A stretch of 12,437 nt of DNA from Clostridia bacterium (GTDB taxonomy: Bacteria > Bacillota_A > Clostridia > Oscillospirales > QAKW01). Position numbers and translations under genes: made by a program. Shown here in pieces: positions 6,468-12,437 of this stretch. The notes beneath the pieces were generated by a model that had not been told where the DNA came from, ran no database searches, and saw only the letters and a program-made list of their open reading frames with translations. The first letter of the stretch is position 1, and every line of letters starts with the position of its first letter. The DNA lies in assembly GCA_017396865.1 (NCBI GenBank), contig JAFQKO010000111.1, positions 1 to 12,437 of the forward strand, in the 5' to 3' direction.

Positions 6468-7722
6468 TGTGATCATTATCATCATCTGCCTGTTCTTTTC
6501 GGCCTTTTTCTCCTCCTCGGAGATCGCCTTTGCCTCGGCCAACAGAACTCGCTTGAAGCTGGCTGCCGAGGAAAAAAAGAGCACCTCCGCCAAGCTGGCA
6601 TACAAAATCTACGAGAACTACGAAAGCGCGCTGGCCACCATCCTGATCGGCAACAATCTGGTAAACATCCTTTCGGAATCGGTAGCAACGGTGATCATCA
6701 TCGGCCTTTTGGGCGCCTCCAATGCCTGGATCGCAACCATCGGCATGACGGTGATCGTTTTGATCTGCGGTGAGATCGTTCCCAAGGTTGTGGTTAAGAC
6801 CATGCCCGAAACCTTCTCTACCCTTTTCGCCATCCCGCTTTATGCCCTGATGATCATTACCAAGCCCATCGTTGTGGTTGTAGACGGGCTGATCAAGCTG
6901 CTCTCTCACCTTTGGAAAAAGGGCGTTGTGGATGAACCCATCAGCGAAGAGGAGCTGGAAACCATCTTAGATACCGTTGAGGACGAAGGCATCATCGACG
7001 AAGAAAAATGTGATCTTTTGCAAAGCGCCTTTGATTTCGACGACGTGCAGGCCTATGAGATCATCACCCCCCGCGTGGACATGATCGCTATTGATGCCGA
7101 CAGCGAACGGGAGGAAATGCTGGAGCTGATCCTCTCCTCCCCCTATACCCGCATCCCCGTTTACAAAGATACCATCGACAATATTATCGGTATTTTGCAC
7201 GTCAATTTAGTGATGCGTGCGCTGACCGAGGATCCCGAGGCCGACGTGCTCGGCTCGCTGATGGAGCCGATCTTCGTTCATAAAACTACCGCGCTGGACG
7301 ACGTGCTCAAAACCATGCGGCTGCAACGCATCCACATGGTCATCGTTACCGACGAATACGGCGGCGTCATGGGTATTCTGACCATGGAGGACGTAATGGA
7401 GCAGCTCGTTGGCGACATTTGGGACGAAAACGACGAGATCGAGCCCGAGGTTGTGGAGCTTTCCGACGGCACCCTGGAGATCGACGGCGATATGCGGATC
7501 GAAGATTTCTTCGACGAAGTGGAATTCGACGACCGCGACGTGGACGACGACAATGCCACCGTTGGCGGCTTCGTTGTTCAGCAGCTTGGCCACTATGCCG
7601 ACCCCGGCGATACGGTGGACTATGAAAACCTTTCCTTTACCGTTTTGGAGACCGATAACCGCCGCATTGAGCGCTTGAAGGTTGAGGTTCTGCCGGAAGA
7701 GGAAGATCCTGAAGAAGAATAA
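6460..7722 (+). CDS. CNNM/CBS/CorC_HlyC-domain membrane protein, probable cation (Mg2+) exporter
   Basis: A 420-residue full-length member of the CorC/HlyC group and a paralogue of the gene it overlaps. The CNNM membrane domain spans ~1-155, with SSSEIAFASANRTRL, LIGNNLVNI and CGEIVPKVV, where the Ser, Asn and Glu side chains are the positions implicated in metal binding in the family. CBS domains lie at ~202-255 (ITPRVDMIAI, SPYTRIPVYKD) and ~264-322 (IHMVIVTDEYGGVMGILTME). The C-terminal CorC_HlyC domain is at ~330-412 (LEIDGDMRIEDF, TVGGFVVQQLGH). The tail and the linker at ~352-365 are strongly acidic. The ATG lies inside the last codons of the upstream gene and has GAAGGGGG before it. 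The two proteins may form a heterodimer, since CNNM proteins act as dimers (inference). The next bases form a shared terminator. Confidence 0.92.
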   Translation: MLNVIIIIICLFFSAFFSSSEIAFASANRTRLKLAAEEKKSTSAKLAYKIYENYESALATILIGNNLVNILSESVATVIIIGLLGASNAWIATIGMTVIVLICGEIVPKVVVKTMPETFSTLFAIPLYALMIITKPIVVVVDGLIKLLSHLWKKGVVDEPISEEELETILDTVEDEGIIDEEKCDLLQSAFDFDDVQAYEIITPRVDMIAIDADSEREEMLELILSSPYTRIPVYKDTIDNIIGILHVNLVMRALTEDPEADVLGSLMEPIFVHKTTALDDVLKTMRLQRIHMVIVTDEYGGVMGILTMEDVMEQLVGDIWDENDEIEPEVVELSDGTLEIDGDMRIEDFFDEVEFDDRDVDDDNATVGGFVVQQLGHYADPGDTVDYENLSFTVLETDNRRIERLKVEVLPEEEDPEEE

Positions 7723-7727
7723 AAACC

Positions 7728-7767
7728 ATAATTAAAACGGCGCCCGATCGGGCGCCGTTTTAATTAT
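7728..7767. terminator. 40-bp perfect palindrome, bidirectional terminator
   Basis: Two 20-base arms are exact reverse complements with no spacer, centred on GATC at 7746-7749. The GC-rich core GGCGCCCGATCGGGCGCC is flanked by AAAAC/GTTTT and AT-rich ends, so RNA from either strand forms a GC-rich hairpin followed by a U tract. It begins five bases after the CNNM stop codon and contains the stop codon of the convergent gene (7764-7766). Confidence 0.92.
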
Positions 7768-9692
7768 GATATGATCAGAATGACAGGATACATCGGTTCA
7801 GCGGAAAGGTCGAGGGTATAAGCGCTTTCCCCGCTCTTTTGAAAGCCGATGGAGCGCAAGGTGCCGTCTGGCTGCATTAATTTGATCTCTGAAGGCTCTT
7901 TTTCAAGATAGAGACAAATATTCTCGGCGGGATCGTAGCCAAGGTTATAGAGTGAAATCAGCAGGCTGCCATCCTTAAGCGCGCCCGCCCGCAAGCAAAT
8001 TTCCTCATCCCCCACATAATAGGTCGGCAGAGCGCCCGCTTCTTTCAACAGCGAAACAAACTGCTTTTTGCGGGTTTCATTGAGGAATGAAAAACCTTCG
8101 GTATAATGAAAGCGAGCAGTCGGCGAGCCGCAATAGACCACCGAGATCTTACCGTTTGGACGAACGAGCTTGGTCACGGCGGGCGCCAGCAGCTTAGGCT
8201 TGCCTTGCTCAATCACATAATTATAAGAGAGCGCCTCTGCGCCGTTCAAGGTGATCCTTTTGGGATTCTTTTGGGCGGTACAGCAAATGAACCCCTCTTG
8301 ATCAAAGCACTCGCCGGAGCGGCGCCCCTCCCATTCGGAGACCTCCACCCCCAGCAGATGACCGTAGCCACGCCGAATCAGCGCGGCCGCCGATTCGCTG
8401 TCTGCAAAGAGAGAGGTTTCGGCCAAGGCATCCAACTGCCGCTCGGAAAGATCCTCCACCAGATCGCCCTCCAGGAAGGTGGCCTTGGAATAGGCTTCGG
8501 AGAAATAGAAGGGCAGGCCCATCCGCTCTAAATTCATCACCACCCAATCGTTATCGTGGTAGCGGCGGAAGTTTTCGGCATCGTAGCAGAATTCCTCCTG
8601 CTCGATAAAGGCGGAGTTTGCGCCCAGCCAGGTGATCTCATCCGAAAGATCAGCCAATGCTTCATACATTTTTTGATGCTTGGCAAGAATGGCGCGATAT
8701 GCCTTCCCCGCATTCGGCTCAAAGGCGGTGCTGCGATACAGCCAATGCTTGGCACCCTTCAGTCCCTCCAAAACAGAAGCGGTATAGTGGGCATGGAGGT
8801 GGCGGGCTCCCTTACCGTAGCGGTTATAGGGGACGGTATCGGTTTCGGCAAGGATGATCTCAATGCCATGCTTTTTCAGCTTGGAGGAGCAGATCGCCGC
8901 CTGCCGCATCAGATCGGAAAAGCCCCGCACCGAAACGGGCGCATAAATACCGTTGGGCACCCGCACCATGGTGGGATTGCCCTTACCCGCAAAGATGGGG
9001 TTGGTATAAACAACCGAATCGCAGAAATGCCCGCTGGTACAGTTGATGCCCTGAATACCGGGATCAACCTCATCAATAGCGGCACGAAAGGCCTTGGCTG
9101 CTTTCACCAGCGAATCGGTCTGGGTTTGGGTATAAAGCTTGGTCAGCGGATCGCCGCGGGGATGGTCAAAAACGTATTGACGCAGCTCGTCCTTGGTAAA
9201 CTGCGTGCCCGCGCGGCGGTTAAACTCCCGCAGATGGAGCGGGCAAACGCAGCCCTTACCGGGGCGAACACTCATTCGAAAATCATCGTCCAGCATGATG
9301 GCGGCAGGCTTGGTTTTGGCAAGGGTACGCAGTACCTCTTGAAAATGGGCAATAAACCGCTCATCCTCGGGACAGCAGACAAACCGCGCCTCCCCATCGG
9401 TCAGCGCTTCATATTTTTGAAAAGGATTCGGCTTGATCTCATATTCATGACCGAGGGAGGCCTGCACCAAGATTCCCGCAGGAATACCCTCTTTTTGCAG
9501 GGCATCCCGATAGCGGCAGAAAAGTTTTGCCATCGGCCCTGCCTTATCCCAAACGGGATTTCCTTCGGGAACCAAGGTCAAACAAAACAGTGGCATAACC
9601 GTAATTCCGTTTCGATACATTTCCTTAATATCAGCCACCCGCTCCTCGAAGTGATCCTCTTTAAGCGGTGTGACCGTATACGCATACAGCAT
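7764..9692 (-). CDS. Uncharacterised glycoside-hydrolase-like (TIM-barrel) cytoplasmic protein
   Basis: A 642-residue protein without signal peptide or membrane segment. The layout resembles GH42-like beta-galactosidases and related unclassified hydrolases. There is an N-terminal barrel (~1-345) with a DDDFR strand end at 135-139, a Cys-rich CVCPLHLREFN motif at 148-158 like the CxCxxC motif of that clan, and AETDT at 282-286, which could hold the second catalytic acid. A middle domain (~355-475) follows, reading GLPFYFSEAYS, then EGDLVEDLSERQLDAL, then RRGYGHLLGVEVSEWEG, the pattern of the trimerisation-type domain. The end (~480-642) is a probable beta-sandwich. Substrate is unknown. The start is the ATG at 9692 with a perfect AGGAGGTG five bases upstream; an extension to 9737 has none. 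It is a single-gene unit between two terminators, with its own promoter. No sugar transporter or regulator is adjacent. Confidence 0.65.
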   Translation of the reverse strand: MLYAYTVTPLKEDHFEERVADIKEMYRNGITVMPLFCLTLVPEGNPVWDKAGPMAKLFCRYRDALQKEGIPAGILVQASLGHEYEIKPNPFQKYEALTDGEARFVCCPEDERFIAHFQEVLRTLAKTKPAAIMLDDDFRMSVRPGKGCVCPLHLREFNRRAGTQFTKDELRQYVFDHPRGDPLTKLYTQTQTDSLVKAAKAFRAAIDEVDPGIQGINCTSGHFCDSVVYTNPIFAGKGNPTMVRVPNGIYAPVSVRGFSDLMRQAAICSSKLKKHGIEIILAETDTVPYNRYGKGARHLHAHYTASVLEGLKGAKHWLYRSTAFEPNAGKAYRAILAKHQKMYEALADLSDEITWLGANSAFIEQEEFCYDAENFRRYHDNDWVVMNLERMGLPFYFSEAYSKATFLEGDLVEDLSERQLDALAETSLFADSESAAALIRRGYGHLLGVEVSEWEGRRSGECFDQEGFICCTAQKNPKRITLNGAEALSYNYVIEQGKPKLLAPAVTKLVRPNGKISVVYCGSPTARFHYTEGFSFLNETRKKQFVSLLKEAGALPTYYVGDEEICLRAGALKDGSLLISLYNLGYDPAENICLYLEKEPSEIKLMQPDGTLRSIGFQKSGESAYTLDLSAEPMYPVILIIS

Positions 9693-9714
9693 AGCAGCAC
9701 CTCCTATTTCCGTC

Positions 9715-9743
9715 ATTTTAACATAGGTGCAAAACAATTACAA
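9715..9743 (-). promoter_or_regulatory. Predicted promoter of the GH-like gene
   Basis: On the minus strand TTGTAA (9743-9738) and TAAAAT (9720-9715) are 17 bases apart. The expected start near 9708 gives a very short leader before the ATG at 9692. It lies downstream of the ATPase operon terminator, so the GH-like gene appears independently transcribed. Confidence 0.65.
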
Positions 9744-9775
9744 TGCACTCGCACATTTTCGAAAATTTTTCGATA

Positions 9776-9813
9776 AAAAAACAAGGAGAAACCGAGGTTT
9801 CTCCTTGTTTTTT
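9776..9813. terminator. Terminator of the V-ATPase operon, symmetric
   Basis: ACAAGGAGAAACC (9781-9793) pairs with GGTTTCTCCTTGT (9796-9808), and an A run on one side pairs with a T run on the other, extending the stem to 9776/9813. On the minus strand the hairpin is followed by seven U, and it begins 9 bases after the subunit K stop codon. The plus-strand reading also gives a U tract, but no plus gene ends here. Confidence 0.9.
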
Positions 9814-9821
9814 GTTTTGAT

Positions 9822-10247
9822 TTAGCCGATGGCAACCATGCTGAAAACCAGAGCAAACAGTGCAACGGTTTCGCAAAGACCAACCACAGTAATGTACTGG
9901 GAGAAGCCCTTCCCGGTTTCTGCCAGCGCATCGGCACCTGCAGCGCCGGCCTTACCCTGAACAAAGGCGGAAACAGCCATTGCCAGGCCGGAAGCAATAC
10001 CCAAGCCGAACAAGAAGGCGGGATCCTTATCCGCACCGCTCATCTGCTGCATCAGCAGGAAGCCATAGATGGTCTGAGTAAGAGGTGCGCCCGCAAAAAC
10101 GGTGAGAATAAAGGGAGCAGCCTTATTGCTCATATAGCACTTTTTCCATGCGCCGATCGAAGCCTGACCTGCGATACCGATACCGAGTGCCGAACCAATG
10201 GCGGCAATACCCATAGCCAATGCAATTCCTAATTGTCCTAAATTCAT
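9822..10247 (-). CDS. ntpK: V-type ATP synthase/ATPase subunit K (c-ring proteolipid), Na+-type
   Basis: The 141-residue membrane ring subunit that carries the transported ion. It consists of two fused ATP-synt_C hairpins, four transmembrane helices in all (about 5-30, 43-68, 77-100, 117-140). The ion-binding glutamate is E126 in GLCETVALF of helix 4. The second position is T57-Q58 with Y61 in APLTQTIYGF of helix 2, and Q97 in helix 3. Relative to Enterococcus hirae NtpK (T64, Q65, Y68, Q110, E139) the spacings are the same, so all Na+-coordinating side chains are kept and Na+ translocation is likely. AAAGGAG lies seven bases before the ATG. It sits 27 bases after subunit I and is the last gene of the operon, followed by a terminator. 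Direction of the enzyme (pump or synthase) cannot be read from sequence. Confidence 0.95.
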   Translation of the reverse strand: MNLGQLGIALAMGIAAIGSALGIGIAGQASIGAWKKCYMSNKAAPFILTVFAGAPLTQTIYGFLLMQQMSGADKDPAFLFGLGIASGLAMAVSAFVQGKAGAAGADALAETGKGFSQYITVVGLCETVALFALVFSMVAIG

Positions 10248-10274
10248 AACGATTCTCCTTTTATTATTAATAAA

Positions 10275-12185
10275 TTATTCTTCAAAGGGTTTAAATTTAT
10301 GACCACTCCACGACATATCCAAATGCGAGGAGAATTCCAAGGTATTAAGTCTGATACCGTGAACGATCACCGAAAGAATATTCAAGATCATATTCAAGCC
10401 GTGACCGAATACCAGCAAAACGATGGCAAGGATCATAAACATGAAATTACCGAACAGCGGGCCTGCAAGCTCATTCACCGTTGCGGAGATTGCCGCACCG
10501 GCAAGACCGACCGCCCACAAGCGGATATACGAAACGATATCCGAAAAGACGTTTACCACGCCCAGCAACACCGAAACGATATTGACCAGACTGGTGAGGA
10601 TGGATTTCACAACGCTTCCCTCATAGTTGGAAAAGACGAAGCTCATTACGAAGCCGACACCGACCAGCGCGATCGCGGTGATTCCCAGCGGGATTCCGCC
10701 GAGTACCAGCCCGAAGCTGAACACCTCGGCATTGACCACCAGGCTGAGCACCACATAGTAGATGCCGATCAGCTGCAAAATTGCGCCGAGATCGCCCAGC
10801 ATTTTAAGCGACTTGCGGTTTCTTGCGATGCCCTTGACGTGGGCAACCGAAAGCTGGATCAACGCCAGCGAGAAGCAGAAGATCTGCAGATTCTGCGCGG
10901 TGGTTAAACCAACGCCCGGCTCCATCCAGAAGGGGCTCCAGATCTTATCGGCATAAACGTTGGAAATAAACGGAACGGAAAGATTTTGCAGCCATTCGGG
11001 AAGCTGATCGGGAGATAGCCCGAACCAAGTGCAGGTGAGCGTTCCCCACAGCACGGTGGAAAGCCCAAACAGCCCGACCAGCAAAAAGACCGGAGAGACC
11101 GGTTTTTTCGAAATCAGCGCCTTTGCTATAGGGATGGCCGCAACGGCGCAAACCAGCAAGCCATAGCCGCCATCGCCGAAAATGATACCGAAAAAGACGA
11201 GAATAAACGTCAGGAACCAGCCGGAGATATCATATTCGAAATAACCGGGCACGGTACCCAAAAAGTCGGTCAGCGGATAGATGAGGCTGACGAACTTGTT
11301 GTTCTTCAGCTTGGTGGGAACGTCGTCGTCCTCGGTGGGATCCTCAGCGGTTAAGCCCCAAGCATTCTCTTTGGCTGCCTCCTTCAGGCGATCCAGTTTT
11401 TCCGCTTCGATATAGCCGGTGAAGTAGGCAACCGATACGTCGCTCTGCTCCGAAAGAGCTTCATCCTCCATGCCGGTGGCATAGGTCTCAAATTCAATGT
11501 CCTTGGCGAGGGCTTTGACTGCCGCTTTCATGCCGTCGATACAGTCGACGTGGGAGGCGATCTTTTCATCGATCTCCGCAAGGCGCGCGCCGAGGTCGGC
11601 GATTCTTTGCTGCATCTCGGCGGTGGAACGCTGCGGCAGCTCCAGGCGATAGGCGCTAAGTGCGGCAACCGCTTCCTCCTCCCCTTCCGCACCCGATCGA
11701 ACGACCAGGAACTTCACGGTGGATTTTTCCTTGCTTACGGCTACTGTTTTGACCGCATCGCCCAAGGCGGCATATTCCTTCTTCGGCAGCTCATACAGCG
11801 AGAGCTCAACGCCCTTCGCTGCCAGCGCACTCAGCTCTGCGGGATCCAGCGCGCCCCAGCTTTTCAGCCGATCCAGCTCTGCCTGCAGGGTAGCCCGCTC
11901 GGCCTGCGCATTCTTTTGCTCTTCGCTCAGGGCGGTAACCGCCTCTGCGGCGGCCAGCGCTTCCTCAACGGTTAGCTGCTTGGCTTGCACGCCCTTCCCC
12001 GGCTTACCGAGGATGAAGAGGCTGCTTTCCAGCAGCGCGATCTGCTCCTTCAAAAGATGGATCCGCTCGCCTGAGCCTTCGGAGATCTCGATATGAAGCA
12101 GCCCCAATTTGCGCAGCTTGGAAAGGGTTTCTTTTTTCTTATTTCCCAAAAGGATCAGGGAAACTTTTTTCATCGGTACGATCAC
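10275..12185 (-). CDS. ntpI: V-type ATP synthase/ATPase subunit I (stator and ion channel, a-subunit homologue)
   Basis: The 636-residue subunit forms the static half-channels next to the c-ring and the peripheral arm. Residues ~1-310 are a soluble domain with long charged helices and predicted coiled coils (~40-60, 85-110, 186-230), opening with the typical MKKVSLILL. The rest is membrane-embedded with seven or eight helices. Family motifs are [14 protein letters not shown] (331-344), [12 protein letters not shown] (553-564) with R555 as the conserved arginine needed for ion release, and [14 protein letters not shown] near the end. The start is GTG at 12185: an AGGAGGTG site ends eight bases upstream, whereas the ATG at 12173 would be too far away. 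The GTG start overlaps the stop of the subunit D gene (GTGA), implying coupled translation. Confidence 0.96.
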   Translation of the reverse strand: MIVPMKKVSLILLGNKKKETLSKLRKLGLLHIEISEGSGERIHLLKEQIALLESSLFILGKPGKGVQAKQLTVEEALAAAEAVTALSEEQKNAQAERATLQAELDRLKSWGALDPAELSALAAKGVELSLYELPKKEYAALGDAVKTVAVSKEKSTVKFLVVRSGAEGEEEAVAALSAYRLELPQRSTAEMQQRIADLGARLAEIDEKIASHVDCIDGMKAAVKALAKDIEFETYATGMEDEALSEQSDVSVAYFTGYIEAEKLDRLKEAAKENAWGLTAEDPTEDDDVPTKLKNNKFVSLIYPLTDFLGTVPGYFEYDISGWFLTFILVFFGIIFGDGGYGLLVCAVAAIPIAKALISKKPVSPVFLLVGLFGLSTVLWGTLTCTWFGLSPDQLPEWLQNLSVPFISNVYADKIWSPFWMEPGVGLTTAQNLQIFCFSLALIQLSVAHVKGIARNRKSLKMLGDLGAILQLIGIYYVVLSLVVNAEVFSFGLVLGGIPLGITAIALVGVGFVMSFVFSNYEGSVVKSILTSLVNIVSVLLGVVNVFSDIVSYIRLWAVGLAGAAISATVNELAGPLFGNFMFMILAIVLLVFGHGLNMILNILSVIVHGIRLNTLEFSSHLDMSWSGHKFKPFEE

Positions 12186-12437
12186 AGCGAGTACACCTCC
12201 TCTACGGGAGCGGCTGCATCACGCGCAGCGATCTTGCGTTTTGAAATTTTGGAACGGACCACGGCGCTAACCTGCTGATCCGCCATATAAATGGATATTT
12301 TTTTGATGTTCTCTGCCGTTTCGGGGATCTTAACCTTTTCAAACAGGTTGACCCGCTGGGTGGTGGCCTTCAGCTCGGCCTCCAGCAGCCGCACCTGCTC
12401 ATCCAACACTTCCGCCTCCAGATCGAGGGACATCGCC
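12182..12437 (-). CDS. ntpD: V-type ATP synthase/ATPase subunit D, C-terminal part only
   Basis: The frame stays open to the window edge; 84 residues of a protein usually ~200 long are visible. The segment [21 protein letters not shown] matches the C-terminal helix of subunit D, the central rotor stalk that couples ATP hydrolysis in the A/B head to rotation of the c-ring. An internal ATG at 12433 is not the start, because the conserved helical region continues upstream. The C-terminal extension after KISKRKIA is Ala-rich. Order D-I-K means that A and B subunits are expected just beyond the window. Confidence 0.85.
   Translation of the reverse strand, partial: AMSLDLEAEVLDEQVRLLEAELKATTQRVNLFEKVKIPETAENIKKISIYMADQQVSAVVRSKISKRKIAARDAAAPVEEVYSL
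12194..12201 (-). promoter_or_regulatory. Ribosome binding site that fixes the GTG start of subunit I
   Basis: AGGAGGTG on the minus strand lies inside the last codons of the subunit D gene, eight bases before GTG at 12185. It supports the GTG over the in-frame ATG 12 bases further on. Confidence 0.8.

Noticed and set aside
9693..9737. A 15-residue N-terminal extension of the GH-like protein
   Set aside because: A perfect AGGAGGTG precedes the ATG at 9692, and the extension would run into the predicted -10 box.
8556..9776. A 406-codon open frame on the plus strand opposite the GH-like gene
   Set aside because: It is a mirror of codon bias in the minus-strand gene, lacks a ribosome binding site and shows no recognisable domain.
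1..12437. CRISPR arrays, tRNA or rRNA genes, insertion sequences, phage genes
   Set aside because: No spaced identical repeats, cloverleaf structures, rRNA segments or transposase domains were seen on either strand.

Overview
The window looks like chromosomal DNA of a Gram-positive anaerobe of the class Clostridia, most likely a gut-type Oscillospiraceae/Ruminococcaceae relative. The reasons are a CotH-type protein with a membrane tail, a 3H-domain NiaR repressor beside nadABC, a V-type (Na+-type) ATPase, strong AGGAGG-type ribosome binding sites and intrinsic terminators after nearly every unit. The genus is an inference. The first ~1.45 kb is visibly AT-richer than the rest.

Layout, left to right. 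(1) 1-1212, + strand: the 3' part of a CotH-kinase-family gene with a Gln/Met/Gly/Pro-rich tail and a C-terminal membrane anchor, closed by a terminator. (2) 1213-1585: no convincing protein gene. It holds a near-consensus promoter (1222-1250), ~150 bases that can fold into several helices, and a strong terminator (1406-1445). Together these look like a ~190-nt non-coding RNA gene. The nad promoter follows. (3) 1586-5131, + strand: nadA-nadB-nadC-niaR, the complete aspartate-to-nicotinate-mononucleotide route plus its probable niacin-responsive repressor, as one tightly packed operon with a terminator. (4) 5174-5363: a gene-poor gap with a possible decayed coding fragment. (5) 5433-7722, + strand: two overlapping CNNM/CBS (CorC/HlyC-type) membrane protein genes, probably for Mg2+ or other cation export. 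(6) 7728-7767: a 40-bp perfect palindrome acting as a shared terminator. (7) 7764-9692, - strand: an uncharacterised cytoplasmic glycoside-hydrolase-like TIM-barrel protein with its own promoter. (8) 9776-12437, - strand: the 3' end of a V-type ATPase operon in the order D-I-K, ending in a terminator. Its c-ring subunit carries the residues that bind Na+ in the Enterococcus hirae enzyme.

How the genes fit together: NadB oxidises aspartate, NadA condenses the imine with dihydroxyacetone phosphate to quinolinate, and NadC makes NaMN. NiaR probably shuts the operon off when niacin is available. The V-ATPase and the CNNM pair point to cation handling (Na+ and divalent ions) but are separate transcription units. 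Most of the window is ordinary core metabolism. The parts least explained are the putative small RNA, the GH-like protein and the decayed fragment at 5174-5341.
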